DNA from: Gimibacter soli
GTDB taxonomy: Bacteria > Pseudomonadota > Alphaproteobacteria > Sphingomonadales > Kordiimonadaceae
Reading direction: 5' to 3'
Length of the DNA: 64,000 nt
Assembly (NCBI RefSeq): GCF_028463845.1
Contig: NZ_CP116805.1
Location: forward strand, 1,426,001 to 1,490,000
Shown one piece after another: positions 52,299 to 61,825 of the stretch; the stretch's first letter is position 1, and the number at the start of each line of letters is the position of its first letter. A program made the position numbers and the translations under genes. The notes below the pieces were generated by a model, which saw only the letters and a list, made by a program, of their open reading frames with translations, searched no databases and was not told the origin of the DNA.

Positions 52299-54848
52299 AT
52301 GATGACACGTACGACCGTGGCTCGTCTGCTTGCGTCCTCATGCCTTCTTGGCATGTCGAGCGCAGCGCTGGCGCAGGAAGCGGGCCAATCCGGCAATGAT
52401 TTCACACTCGAAGAAATCGTCGTAACGGCACAGATGCGGAGCCAATCCGTGCAGGACGTGCCGATTGCCGTAACGGCCATGTCTGAAAACATGATGAAAA
52501 TGGCAGGCGTCGATGACCTGAAGGAACTGGCGCAGTTGGCGCCCAGCCTGCAGGCATCCTCGACCAACAGCGAAGCCCAGGGCACCGTGATCCGCCTGCG
52601 CGGCATCGGTACGCAGGGTAACAACGCGGCGTTTGAATCCGCGGTCGGCGTCTTTATCGACGGTATCTACCGTTCGCGCGCCGGTGCAGCCCTCACTGAA
52701 ATCCTTGATCTTGAGCGCGTTGAAGTGCTGCGCGGGCCGCAAGGCACGCTTTTCGGCCGCAACACTTCGGCCGGTGCCATCAATATCGTAACCAAGCAGC
52801 CCGAATTCGAAGCTGGCGGTTACCTTGAAGGCACCTATGGCAATTATAATGCGTTCGACGTTCGCGGCTCGGTAACCGGCCCGATTGTTGAAGACAAGCT
52901 CGCCTTCCGCCTTTCCTCGTCCTACGTGCAGCAGGACGGCTGGATGACCGACACGATTTCGGGCGATGACCTGAACTCCAAAGGCCGCTTCCAGCTGAAG
53001 GGCCAACTGCTTTGGACCCCGAACGAGGATGTGCGCCTGCGTGTGATCGCCGACTATCGCGACGTGGATGAGGATTGCTGCTATGCGGTGCCTTACGCCT
53101 ATCGTGGCGGCATCGCCGGCACCATCATCAATGCCATCATGCCGGGCGCCCAGACGATGCCGGCAGATCCGGAATCCTATGAAGCCCAGATGACCTCGGG
53201 CCCGGATCGTCCGAACTACCAGAAGAGCAAGGACTGGGGCCTCGCCACGGACCTGAGCTGGCAGCTTGGCGAAGTCGAGCTGAAATGGATCAGTGCCTAC
53301 CGCGAGTTTGAGTCCAACCGCGGCCAGGATATCGATTTCACCGGCGCCGACCTTCTGTATCTGAAGCAGCTCAACGATATCAACATGTTCACCCAGGAAC
53401 TGCGCCTGTCGGGCCAGAACGGCCGACTGGACTGGGTTGTCGGTGCCTTCTATTCGGATGAGGAAATCGGTGTAGGTGGCGACCTGTTCCATGGTGCTGA
53501 CTATGAAGCCTTCCTCAATGCCCGTACCGGCCCGCTGATCGCGGCCGTGTTCGCTGGCCCGACCGGTGGCCTTGTCACCAACTGGAGCAGCTATGTGAAC
53601 GTCTTCTCGGGCGGCGCCATTCCGCCGGGTACCGGTTGGGGTGAAGGCACTGGCGTTTACGGCGATACCTGGCTTTCGAAGAACAAGTCCTACTCGCTCT
53701 TCACGCACAACGTGATTGAACTGAGCGACAAGCTGGACATGATCTTCGGCCTGCGTTTCACCCGTGATGAAAAGCATGCGGAATCGAACCTTTCGACCCC
53801 GAACACACCGGGTTGTAACTTCGCCCTGCCGCGGCTTGCCCAATTGCCGATTGCCGAAGCACCGCTTGGTGCGATCCTCGGCACCGATGACGTTCGCCGC
53901 GTGATCGACGTGCTCGCCACCCTCGGCTGCCTTGGCATCACCTCGGCTTCGTTCGATATCGCACCGGAAGACCAGGACCTGAACGACAGCGAATTCTCTG
54001 GCGTTCTCGGCCTCAGCTACCAGTTCGATGACGACACCATGATCTATGGTAACGTCGCGCACGGCTACAAGTCGGGCACGATCAACCTCGACCGCGCCGG
54101 TACGATCCTGACGCGTCCGGGCGACAATACCGATCCGCGGAACTATCTGAGCCCGCAGATCGGCGCCGAAGAAGTGGACTCGTTCGAAATCGGTATGAAG
54201 AAGACCATGTTCGACAATCGCGCACAGGTTAACGTCGCGCTGTATTACATGGACTTCGATAACTTCCAGCTCAATACCTTCAACGGCTCGAACTTCCTGC
54301 CGGAAGCTATCGAGGACGTGAAGACGAAGGGCTTCGAGATCGAAACGCAGGCGCGTTTCAGCGAAAGCTTCGACATGATGCTGGGTGTGGCCTATTCGAA
54401 GGCTGACTATGGCGACAATCTGCCGGCCACGGTCAATATCCTGAAGAATGATCGCTTCGGCACCGCCTATCCGGAAGTCAGCGGCCTTTCTGGCCAGCAA
54501 CTGACCAACGCCCCGCGTTGGGTGCTGACCAGCGGCGCCACCTGGCACAAGGAAGTTTCGGACGGTATGGAATTCTTCATCAGCGGTAACGTCCGTTACC
54601 AGACGAAGATCAATACCGGTTCGGACCTTGATCCTGAGAAGCTGCAGAAGGGCTTCGCGCTCGTCAATTCGCGTGTCGGTATTCAGGACGTTGACGGCAA
54701 ATGGTCGGTTGAACTGTGGGCAAACAACCTCTTTAATCAGTTCTACCAGCAGAACGCTTTCGACATCCCGCTGCAGGCTGACGACGGCTTCGGTGCCTTC
54801 CTTGGCCAGCCGCGCATGTACGGCATCACCGGTCGTTTCCGCTTCTGA
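52299..54848 (+). CDS. TonB-dependent outer-membrane receptor
   Basis: An 849-residue receptor. Signal peptide about 1-25 (ending AALAQ), then the EEIVVTAQ TonB-box-like start, plug domain with VPIAVTAMSENMM, FIDGIYRSR, LRGPQGTLFGRNTSAGAINIVTK (about 45-165), and a long 22-strand type barrel ending ITGRFRF with the C-terminal aromatic. The type is that of sphingomonad-style receptors for large or aromatic or carbohydrate ligands, and does not reveal the ligand; no ferric-siderophore motif is obvious. Ribosome site AGGGAGGAAACT. Terminator at 54876. Confidence 0.95.
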   Translation: MMTRTTVARLLASSCLLGMSSAALAQEAGQSGNDFTLEEIVVTAQMRSQSVQDVPIAVTAMSENMMKMAGVDDLKELAQLAPSLQASSTNSEAQGTVIRLRGIGTQGNNAAFESAVGVFIDGIYRSRAGAALTEILDLERVEVLRGPQGTLFGRNTSAGAINIVTKQPEFEAGGYLEGTYGNYNAFDVRGSVTGPIVEDKLAFRLSSSYVQQDGWMTDTISGDDLNSKGRFQLKGQLLWTPNEDVRLRVIADYRDVDEDCCYAVPYAYRGGIAGTIINAIMPGAQTMPADPESYEAQMTSGPDRPNYQKSKDWGLATDLSWQLGEVELKWISAYREFESNRGQDIDFTGADLLYLKQLNDINMFTQELRLSGQNGRLDWVVGAFYSDEEIGVGGDLFHGADYEAFLNARTGPLIAAVFAGPTGGLVTNWSSYVNVFSGGAIPPGTGWGEGTGVYGDTWLSKNKSYSLFTHNVIELSDKLDMIFGLRFTRDEKHAESNLSTPNTPGCNFALPRLAQLPIAEAPLGAILGTDDVRRVIDVLATLGCLGITSASFDIAPEDQDLNDSEFSGVLGLSYQFDDDTMIYGNVAHGYKSGTINLDRAGTILTRPGDNTDPRNYLSPQIGAEEVDSFEIGMKKTMFDNRAQVNVALYYMDFDNFQLNTFNGSNFLPEAIEDVKTKGFEIETQARFSESFDMMLGVAYSKADYGDNLPATVNILKNDRFGTAYPEVSGLSGQQLTNAPRWVLTSGATWHKEVSDGMEFFISGNVRYQTKINTGSDLDPEKLQKGFALVNSRVGIQDVDGKWSVELWANNLFNQFYQQNAFDIPLQADDGFGAFLGQPRMYGITGRFRF

Positions 54849-54875
54849 TCTTGGCGAAATGATCTAGCTTCAGAC

Positions 54876-54904
54876 AAGGGCGTGCCAGCATGGCGCGCCC
54901 TTTT
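54876..54904 (+). terminator. Intrinsic terminator of the TonB receptor gene
   Basis: AAGGGCGTGCCA (54876-54887) and TGGCGCGCCCTT (54891-54902), one wobble, loop GCA, followed by TT; 28 bases after the stop. Confidence 0.85.
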
Positions 54905-55016
54905 CAATTCGAACGACAATCGATCCGTGCAAGTTGAGTAATGGTCCAATAAAGTGTTGTATCTGTTCGGTTGCTAACGTTAATCTGAAACTGTCTCGTA
55001 TTCTTTTGGGGCATAC

Positions 55017-56600
55017 ATGTCGAAGATTCCCGAGCGATTTGTGGGGTACGCGTTCTGCGTCGGCGATCTCCTGTTGGAGCTTGACCGCGATTTCACGATC
55101 CTGAGCGCTGACGGGGCGAGCCAAAGCCTTCTCGGCAAGGTGCCGGGGCCGCTCGTTGGCAAGAATTTCATGTCGCTGATGGGCGCGAGCGACCGCAAGA
55201 TCCTCGAGACAACAGCCAAGACCCTTTCCGGCAAAAAGATGCGCAGCGGGCCTTTCACTGTGAAGGTGGGGCAAGCCGAAAAGGACCGCGAACCTTTTTC
55301 CATTTTTATCGGCGCCCTGCCGATGCGGGATGACAGGCTGTATCTGGTGATGGCGCGCCCGCACCGGATTGGCCTGAAGCCGGAAACCCGTTCGTCGCCG
55401 CAATCTGTCGCTGAAGCCAAGGCAGACTTCTATGAAAATCTGCAGACGGTTTTCAAGAACGACCCGGAAGCGCAGGACAATATGCTTGTTACTGTGCTGC
55501 AATCGATCGGCAAGCCTTTCACCGAGAACCAGCAGGCAGAGGTAGAACGTTATCTGAAATCCTGTTCGGTCGGCGGCAACCTTGCCACCCGGCTCGGGGA
55601 TGACAAGTTCGCGCTGGTGCATGAAAAGGACGAGGACGGTTCGACCGTTGCCCTGTTGACGCATGAGATCAGCGAGGCGACGGGCGTGAAGATCGATAGC
55701 GCCACTATCGACGCCCATGACGCGCACCTCGCCGAAGAAGACAGCGTCAAGGCGCTGGTCTTCAGCCTGCAGCAATTCACCCGCGCCCAGAAGGGCTTTG
55801 CGCTGAAGGACCTGCAGGCCGAATGCGGCAAGATGATCGGCGACAATACGAAGAAGCTGAAGGAATTCCGGCAGGTACTGAAGGACGGTGCCTTCTCGCT
55901 CGTCTTCCAGCCGATTGTGGAGTTCAAGACCGGCAAGACCCACCATTTCGAGGCGCTCTCCCGACTGCAGCTGAGCGACGTGAATGCCTCGCCCTTTGAG
56001 ATGATCACCTTTGCCGAGGACGTGGGGCTGATTGACGAGTTCGATCTGGCTGTGCTGCGCCGGGCCATCTCAAAGCTCGCTGAATCGGAGAAGTCAGGCC
56101 ATATCCCGAAGCTTGCGGTAAACTTGTCCGGCCGATCACTTTCGGATCGCGGCTTCATCAAGAAGCTCCTCTTGGAACTCCATAATGCTGACCGCTACCG
56201 TGATAACCTCTCGCTGGAAGTGACTGAGTCCGCCCGGATTGATGATCTAGCCTCCCTTGGTCGAGTATTGCGGGATATCCGCAATGCAGGCTTCAAGGTC
56301 TATCTGGACGACTTCGGCGCCGGGGCGGCGGGCTTCCAGTATCTGCGCGAATTGCAGGTGGATGCCCTGAAGATTGACGGTGTTTATATCCGCAACGCGG
56401 TTGACAGCGCCAAGGACCGCGCCTTCCTGCGCAGCATGGTCACGCTTTGCCAGGACCTTGGCATCGAAACGGTGGGGGAATGGGTGGAAACCCAGGCCCA
56501 CGCGACGCTACTGCGCGATCTTGGCGTCGACTACGGCCAGGGCTATTTCTTCGGCAAGCCCGTCTCCGGGCTGGTGCCTGCCCGCGTCGGCAAGATCTGA
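55017..56600 (+). CDS. PAS-like / degenerate GGDEF / EAL protein (c-di-GMP phosphodiesterase family)
   Basis: A 527-residue soluble protein. Residues about 10-110 look like a PAS-type sensor (LLLELDRDFTILSADGASQS). The middle (about 130-240) resembles a GGDEF domain in which RLGGDEFAL reads RLGDDKFALV, so cyclase activity is not expected. The EAL domain (about 290-525) keeps the catalytic set: FEALSRL (EALxR), AVNLSGRSL (Asn), LEVTES (Glu), YLDDFGAG (Asp-Asp), ALKID (Lys, Asp), and VGEWVETQAHA with QGYFFGKP. It therefore probably hydrolyses c-di-GMP or senses it. No helix for membrane insertion. Confidence 0.88.
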   Translation: MSKIPERFVGYAFCVGDLLLELDRDFTILSADGASQSLLGKVPGPLVGKNFMSLMGASDRKILETTAKTLSGKKMRSGPFTVKVGQAEKDREPFSIFIGALPMRDDRLYLVMARPHRIGLKPETRSSPQSVAEAKADFYENLQTVFKNDPEAQDNMLVTVLQSIGKPFTENQQAEVERYLKSCSVGGNLATRLGDDKFALVHEKDEDGSTVALLTHEISEATGVKIDSATIDAHDAHLAEEDSVKALVFSLQQFTRAQKGFALKDLQAECGKMIGDNTKKLKEFRQVLKDGAFSLVFQPIVEFKTGKTHHFEALSRLQLSDVNASPFEMITFAEDVGLIDEFDLAVLRRAISKLAESEKSGHIPKLAVNLSGRSLSDRGFIKKLLLELHNADRYRDNLSLEVTESARIDDLASLGRVLRDIRNAGFKVYLDDFGAGAAGFQYLRELQVDALKIDGVYIRNAVDSAKDRAFLRSMVTLCQDLGIETVGEWVETQAHATLLRDLGVDYGQGYFFGKPVSGLVPARVGKI

Positions 56601-56630
56601 CTGAGGCCTTCGCCGCGTCCGCCGCCGCGC

Positions 56631-58430
56631 TCAGCGGGCGGCGATGGGGATGGCTACCATGCTCGTATCAAAGCATTTGAGGAACGCGAGCATATCGAGC
56701 TTGCTGCCATCGATGGCCACATTGCCGCTTGCCAGTTCTTCCACGAAGCCGGTTTCGCCTTTCACGATCTGGTCGTAGGTCGACCTGTCCACCGTGAGGG
56801 TGGCATTGAGGCCGTCTTCAAGCCCGGTACGGATATCGAGAATTTGGTTTCTGAGCTCAATGGTGAACTGCTCGTCCCGGTCCGGGAACACATAGCCTAC
56901 CTTCACATGCTTGTCGGCAGCGGCTTCCGGCGACAGCCGGTAGCGCATCAGTTCCAACAGGCGGCGGCTTGGCAGGCCATCTGTGTTGAAGCGCGCCCGT
57001 CCAGCTTCCAGCAGGGCAACGCTGTCGACAAGGCCGTCGAGTTCGCGCGCGCCGACGAGGTAGAAGCCCCGCCAGTTGGTATTGAGTGTATTCTCACCGA
57101 TCTGGCGCAGGGCTTCAGCCTTCAAGTGGCGCGCTTCGCGGTCTTCGCGGTTGATCCGTACCAGAAGCGTGGTGAGTTCGGCGCTCCACTGTGGGTCGCC
57201 GCCATCGAACACGCGTTTGGCCTCGGCAAACACCTTGTCGCGCCCGCCCATCAGGGCAACGGTGCGTCGGGCAGCCTCGACACGCGGTGTGGGGTCAAGC
57301 GTAGCGGCATCGCCGTCGAACCAGCTGATATAGCTGGTGTAGAAGGAGCGCACCGAATGCTTGACGGTGCCATAAAGTTCAAGTGTCCACGGGATCATGG
57401 TCAGATGTTCAGGCAGGGCAGGCATGGCTTCGGCCAGTTCTTCCTGCGTATAGCCTTTGTTGATCAGCCGTACGGCCTGATCGTGGGTCCACTGGATCGC
57501 GTCACGGTAGGTGACAAGCAGCTTTTCAACCTCGGCCTCGCCGCTGACGATGGGGCCGTGGCTCGGCACCAGCACGCGGGGGTGATAGGCGCGCATCCGG
57601 TCAATCGCATTGATCCATTTCTGGGCGTCGCGCGGCTTGGTGCCTCGAAGCGAATGCAGGTTCGGGAAGGTCGGTCCCTGGATTTCATCGCCCGAAAGCA
57701 TCACGCCATAGTCGGGCAGATAGACGGCGATGTGCGAGGCCGCCTCGCCGCCGGTGCGGAAGATATGCATGCGCACACCGTCCAGCGTCAGGTCTTCGCG
57801 GTCCCCGATCAGGTGATTGGGTTCGATGAAGGCGCTGGGGCCGGGGATGATATTGCCGCCAAGGCCGACCTTGTATCCCTTGCCATCGGTTTCAGGGTCC
57901 AGAAGCACACCGTACATATAAGCCGCGCGCAGCCCCATGATCGGCCCGGTGACGGCATTTTCGTCCAGCAATTCTTCGGGCAGGTCGTCAGCCGAGATCA
58001 CCATAACCTTGCCGCTTGCCGCATCTTCGCGGCTTACAAAGGCGCCGGCGCCGCCCGTGTGGTCGATATGATGGTGGGTATAGATGACACCGACGATGGG
58101 CTTGTCGCTCTTCTGGCGGATCAGTTCGAGCGTAGCATCGCCGTCTGTGCGGCTGAGTGTGGTGTCAACGATGATAAGCCCGGTGTCACCCTCGATCACG
58201 ATCGTATTGGGGATGCCGCCGTTCACATTCATATATTGCCAGACGGGTGCATCCTCCACGAGGAACGGTCCGTTACCATGGTCCTTGAAAAACTCGACGG
58301 CTTCCGCTGGCAAGTCAGCAGGCTTCAGCACCCGAGCCTTGGTCGGCTTTTCGTCGCAAGCAGCGAGTGCCACAAGGCAGGCGCCGGCCATCAGGCCATG
58401 AATGATCGTCCGTACGCTGGCTGTGGCCAT
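56631..58430 (-). CDS. SdsA-like alkylsulfatase / MBL-fold lipoprotein
   Basis: A 599-residue protein. Signal ending LVALAAC (Cys about 24) suggests a lipoprotein, unlike the usual secreted forms. MBL domain with THHHIDHTGG (about 118-127) and MLSGDEIQGPTF, then the alkylsulfatase dimerisation domain (PRDAQKWINAIDRMR, ELYGTVKHSVRSFYTSYISWFDGD, DKVFAEAKRVF) and a C-terminal SCP2-like domain (about 475-599), the layout of SdsA1/BDS1-type sulfatases. These split long-chain alkyl sulfates; relatives act on other esters, so the substrate is inferred. Divergent from a hydrolase-SDR pair. The promoter carries a TetR-type site. Confidence 0.88.
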   Translation of the reverse strand: MATASVRTIIHGLMAGACLVALAACDEKPTKARVLKPADLPAEAVEFFKDHGNGPFLVEDAPVWQYMNVNGGIPNTIVIEGDTGLIIVDTTLSRTDGDATLELIRQKSDKPIVGVIYTHHHIDHTGGAGAFVSREDAASGKVMVISADDLPEELLDENAVTGPIMGLRAAYMYGVLLDPETDGKGYKVGLGGNIIPGPSAFIEPNHLIGDREDLTLDGVRMHIFRTGGEAASHIAVYLPDYGVMLSGDEIQGPTFPNLHSLRGTKPRDAQKWINAIDRMRAYHPRVLVPSHGPIVSGEAEVEKLLVTYRDAIQWTHDQAVRLINKGYTQEELAEAMPALPEHLTMIPWTLELYGTVKHSVRSFYTSYISWFDGDAATLDPTPRVEAARRTVALMGGRDKVFAEAKRVFDGGDPQWSAELTTLLVRINREDREARHLKAEALRQIGENTLNTNWRGFYLVGARELDGLVDSVALLEAGRARFNTDGLPSRRLLELMRYRLSPEAAADKHVKVGYVFPDRDEQFTIELRNQILDIRTGLEDGLNATLTVDRSTYDQIVKGETGFVEELASGNVAIDGSKLDMLAFLKCFDTSMVAIPIAAR

Positions 58431-58469
58431 CGTCCCTCTCCCCTGACGTCTGTGTCTCTCCCGTGAAAA

Positions 58470-58498
58470 ATTAGACTGGTCAGTTCAGTTCTTGTCAA
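58470..58498 (-). promoter_or_regulatory. Promoter of the alkylsulfatase gene with embedded operator
   Basis: On the minus strand TTGACA (complement of 58493-58498) and TCTAAT (complement of 58470-58475) with a 17-base spacer. The spacer contains ACTGGTCAGT at 58475-58484, related to ACTAGTCAGT in the operator of the RND efflux region near 1875. A repressor bound here would block the promoter. Confidence 0.6.
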
Positions 58499-58547
58499 GC
58501 CGGGAACGAGGCGGCAATCTGTGGCTGGGAAATCAAGGGGAAAGTTC

Positions 58548-59465
58548 ATGTCAATCCGCGCCTGGCTGGCGCGCCGCCAGATCCGTCGTGCCTTTCGGGG
58601 GAAAGCCACACGCGACTTCGCGCCTGACCAGCTTGTCAAACTCTTCGGTGGCCTCCTTGCGAAGGCCGAGCAAATGGCGCCAGCACTGCCGGCGTCTGTC
58701 AAGGTCACGCCAGTTGAAGGCGAAGGCTTTCGCGGTGAATGGGTCGAGGCACCGGGCGCGCTGCCCGCTCGCAGCATCCTGCATTTCCATGGCGGCGGCT
58801 ATGTGTGGGGCGGTATCGGCGGCTTCCGTGATTTCGCGATGCGGCTTTCGGCAGCGGCAAAGGCGAAGGTCTTTCTGCTGCAGTACCGCGTGGCGCCCGA
58901 GCATCCGTGCCCGGCGGCAGTTGAAGACGCCGTTGCCGCATGGAAGGCGCTGGCAATGGGCGGTGCACCTGTGATGCTGGGCGGGGATTCCGCAGGTGGT
59001 GGGCTCGCTGTCGCGCTTGTGCAGGCGCTGGCCGCTGAAGGCATCAAGGGGCCAGCTGCCCTCGGGCTGATCGCGCCTTGGGTCGATCTTGGGCTTGGCG
59101 GCTCCACCTTCGCCGGGAACGCAGAAAGCGACGTGATGCTGGACCCGCGCGGCATTGGCCGGGCGGCGGAGCTTTACCGGGGCGGCCTTGCCGCATCCGA
59201 TCCGCGCTGCTCACCGCTTTTCGGGCGCATGGATACGATGCCGCCGACGCTGCTGCAGGTGGATGCGGGCGAGATATTGCTCGATGACAGCCGCAGGCTC
59301 GCAGCAAAGATCACGGAAGCGGGCGGCAAGGCACAGCTCGATATCTGGAAAGGCCTGTTCCATGACTGGCCGATGGTCGCCCGGCTGGTGCCGGAAGGCC
59401 GCAAGGCGATTGTCGATATGGCGCGTCACTATGAAGCCCATTGGGATGGGGGAGAAACAACATGA
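58548..59465 (+). CDS. Alpha/beta hydrolase, hormone-sensitive-lipase family
   Basis: A 305-residue esterase-type hydrolase. Start ATG 58548 after AAGGGGAAAGTTC; an in-frame GTG at 58521 is less likely. Oxyanion motif HFHGGGYVWG, nucleophile in GGDSAGGGLA, aspartate in the VDAGEILLDDSR region and the catalytic histidine in GLFHDWPM. Serine esterases of this family hydrolyse short to medium acyl esters. It overlaps the SDR gene by 4 bases. Confidence 0.92.
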   Translation: MSIRAWLARRQIRRAFRGKATRDFAPDQLVKLFGGLLAKAEQMAPALPASVKVTPVEGEGFRGEWVEAPGALPARSILHFHGGGYVWGGIGGFRDFAMRLSAAAKAKVFLLQYRVAPEHPCPAAVEDAVAAWKALAMGGAPVMLGGDSAGGGLAVALVQALAAEGIKGPAALGLIAPWVDLGLGGSTFAGNAESDVMLDPRGIGRAAELYRGGLAASDPRCSPLFGRMDTMPPTLLQVDAGEILLDDSRRLAAKITEAGGKAQLDIWKGLFHDWPMVARLVPEGRKAIVDMARHYEAHWDGGETT

Positions 59466-60286
59466 GTTACAATTACGGCCCGGCTTTCATCACCGGGGCA
59501 GGCTCCGGCATCGGGCGTGCGATGGCCATCCAGCTGGCGGCTGCGGGCTCCCCCGTCGCCCTCGCTGACGTCAACGAGGAAGGCATCAAGGCAGCTGCTG
59601 CCGAGATTGAAGCGGCAGGCGGCAAGGCTATCACCTTCAAGCTGGATGTCTCCGACCGCGCTGCGGTGATGGCGGCGGTCCAAGCCACGAACGAGGCCTT
59701 CGGCGGCATCGGCTTCATAGCCAACAATGCTGGTGTGACGCTCACCGATCTTGTCTCGACGATGCAGGAAAGCGACTTCCGCTGGCTTATGGAAATCAAC
59801 TTCTGGGGGGTGGTGCACGGCACACAGGCGGCATTGCCGCTGATGTTGAAGCAGGGCCGTGGCCATATCATCAATATTTCCAGCCTGTTTGGCCTGATCG
59901 GCGTGCCGAGCCAATCGGCTTACTGCGCTGCCAAGCATGCGGTGAAGGGTTTCAACGAATCCCTGCATTACGAACTCGCAGGGACCGGGGTCAGCGTCCA
60001 CAGCGTGCATCCGGGCGGGGTGAATACCAATATCGTGCGCGGCGGGCGTCACCGCCGGAACGCCGAGGGCGACACCGATACGACAAAGATGCAAAGTTCC
60101 TTCCAGCCGCTGGCCATCACTACACCGGATGAAGCAGCAAAGGTGATCCTGTCGGGCGTCGCGAACGGCGACTACAGGATCATCGTGGGCAAGGATGCGC
60201 GCTTTGCGGATCGCTTCCAGCGCTTCTTCCCCAACCTCTGGCGCAAGTTCTTTGGCCGGGGATTGAAACGTCGCAAGGCATTTTGA
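59462..60286 (+). CDS. Short-chain dehydrogenase/reductase
   Basis: A 274-residue classical SDR. Loop FITGAGSGIGRAMAIQLA, DVN at the end of strand 2 (favouring NAD(H)), NNAGVTLTD, and catalytic YCAAKHAV. C-terminal basic tail (FPNLWRKFFGRGLKRRKAF). The ATG overlaps the hydrolase stop, so the two are co-translated. Together with the alkylsulfatase, an ester/alcohol breakdown module is plausible, but the substrate is unknown. Confidence 0.92.
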   Translation: MSYNYGPAFITGAGSGIGRAMAIQLAAAGSPVALADVNEEGIKAAAAEIEAAGGKAITFKLDVSDRAAVMAAVQATNEAFGGIGFIANNAGVTLTDLVSTMQESDFRWLMEINFWGVVHGTQAALPLMLKQGRGHIINISSLFGLIGVPSQSAYCAAKHAVKGFNESLHYELAGTGVSVHSVHPGGVNTNIVRGGRHRRNAEGDTDTTKMQSSFQPLAITTPDEAAKVILSGVANGDYRIIVGKDARFADRFQRFFPNLWRKFFGRGLKRRKAF

Positions 60287-60352
60287 TGCCAAAGGCAGCG
60301 GCTGGCGTCGCCGGAGCTATCCCTTGGACCATCCTTCAGCGCTGACTATCGG

Positions 60353-61651
60353 CTAGTTTTTGAGGGGAAGGATTACGCCAGCACGGGCGGCATCCACGGC
60401 AACCTCGGCATTCCTGTAGCGCTGCCAGCCTTGCAACTGGTGGCGGCGTGCTTCAACGGCATTCTCGCGGATCGCCAACAGCCCGAAAACACCGGTCTGC
60501 ATGGCATTATACTGCCGCAGTGAGGCGGCAACCGCCTGATCGGCCGCAACGGTAACCTGTTCGTTCAGAAGCTTGACGAGCTTGTGGGCGGCATCGCGTT
60601 CGCGCACCAGAAGGGCGGCGCGGTTTGCGGTCACCACAAGGGAATGGGCATACTCATATTGTGCGGCGCGGACGTCTGCCTCGGCTTTTTCGCGTTTCGG
60701 GCCGTCGAAATTGAAGACGGGAACCGGCATTTCGATCGAGGGGCCGACTTCCCACTGATGGTCGTCCCGCTCCGCCGAAACGGCAAGATCGATGTCCGGC
60801 AGGATGGAGCTGATGTCTGTGATGCCATGCGAGGCTCCAACGCGGGCGACTTCCGCCTTGCTGGAGGCGAGCGCCAGACTGTTGTCCATCACAGCCTGCA
60901 TGTCGACAGCGTTCAGGTCGGCAGGGATGGTGGCGGGGTCTGCGTTGTGGACGAACCAGTCGCCCATCAAATCAACACCCAGAAGGCCGGCCAGGTCCTC
61001 GCGGGCCTCGCGGCGTTCGGATTCTGCCATGATCACGGCATGCTCGGCGTTTGCCACCGCAATCTTGCGCGCGACCAGTTCGTCAGCGGGGAGGTTGCCC
61101 TTGTCAGCAAGCTCGACAGCGACCTTTTCAGCGGCCCGGGCGATATTTTCCGACATTTTGGCCAGATTGTGCGCCTGCTTGGCGACGGCAAGCCGGGTCC
61201 ATGCCCGGCGGACATCAGCAATCAGCGCGACGGCATGATCCGTGACCTCGATCTCGATCCGTTCAGGGATTGTGATGCCTTGCTTGTTTCTCAGCGGTAT
61301 CAGGAAGATATCCAGAACCGGCAAAGCGATGCCAGCCTCGGGGGTCCGGGCGCCATCGGAAACAGGCAGCAGGCCAGTTGCCCGCAGATCAGCTTCGGTG
61401 ATGGCCAGCTGATCGTATCGGGCTCTCAGCGTATGATCGTTGAAAAGGGCCAGGCGGACGGCAGCTTCCTCACCGAGCGGGCTTGCCAGAATCTCTGCGA
61501 CTTCGGCATCGCTGGTCAGTCCAACATAGCGGGTGCGGACATCAAGGCCGGTGTTGGTGCTGTCCCTGCTTGTCCCTTGGGGCAAGGTAGCGCAGGCCGA
61601 AAGAAGGGCTGCAGCGGTGGCAAGGCTGATGCTCGACGAGATCAAACGCAC
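60353..61651 (-). CDS. TolC-family outer-membrane lipoprotein
   Basis: A 432-residue outer-membrane efflux protein. The start is GTG 61651: GGAG lies 7 bases upstream and the protein then opens with a lipoprotein signal (RLISSSISLATAAALLSAC). A much longer open frame continues antisense to the NCS2 gene and is an artefact. The mature part is helical, with two OEP-type halves (LFNDHTLRARYDQLAITEADLRATGLLP, then ALASSKAEVARVGASHG and EVGPSIEMPVPVFNFDGPKREKAEA), and the final VAVDAARAGVILPL. No pump is adjacent; it could serve the RND pump or the ABC exporter. Confidence 0.85.
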   Translation of the reverse strand: MRLISSSISLATAAALLSACATLPQGTSRDSTNTGLDVRTRYVGLTSDAEVAEILASPLGEEAAVRLALFNDHTLRARYDQLAITEADLRATGLLPVSDGARTPEAGIALPVLDIFLIPLRNKQGITIPERIEIEVTDHAVALIADVRRAWTRLAVAKQAHNLAKMSENIARAAEKVAVELADKGNLPADELVARKIAVANAEHAVIMAESERREAREDLAGLLGVDLMGDWFVHNADPATIPADLNAVDMQAVMDNSLALASSKAEVARVGASHGITDISSILPDIDLAVSAERDDHQWEVGPSIEMPVPVFNFDGPKREKAEADVRAAQYEYAHSLVVTANRAALLVRERDAAHKLVKLLNEQVTVAADQAVAASLRQYNAMQTGVFGLLAIRENAVEARRHQLQGWQRYRNAEVAVDAARAGVILPLKN

Positions 61652-61825
61652 TAACACTCTCCGGGCGAATGGCTGAACAAGGCGCGACCATAGCCGCAAC
61701 CCCATTTCACGGCAAGTCAAAGCACAGCGAGCGCTTTTGGGGCGCGGCTTTCTCATGGCGATTGTGTTGATGCCTGCTTCCTGATAGGGGAAGCCAAAGG
61801 GAAAACACCAAACGGGGCAATCATA

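Noticed and set aside
52338-54548. 736-codon open frame opposite the TonB receptor
   Set aside because: Antisense shadow without domains; the receptor is certain.
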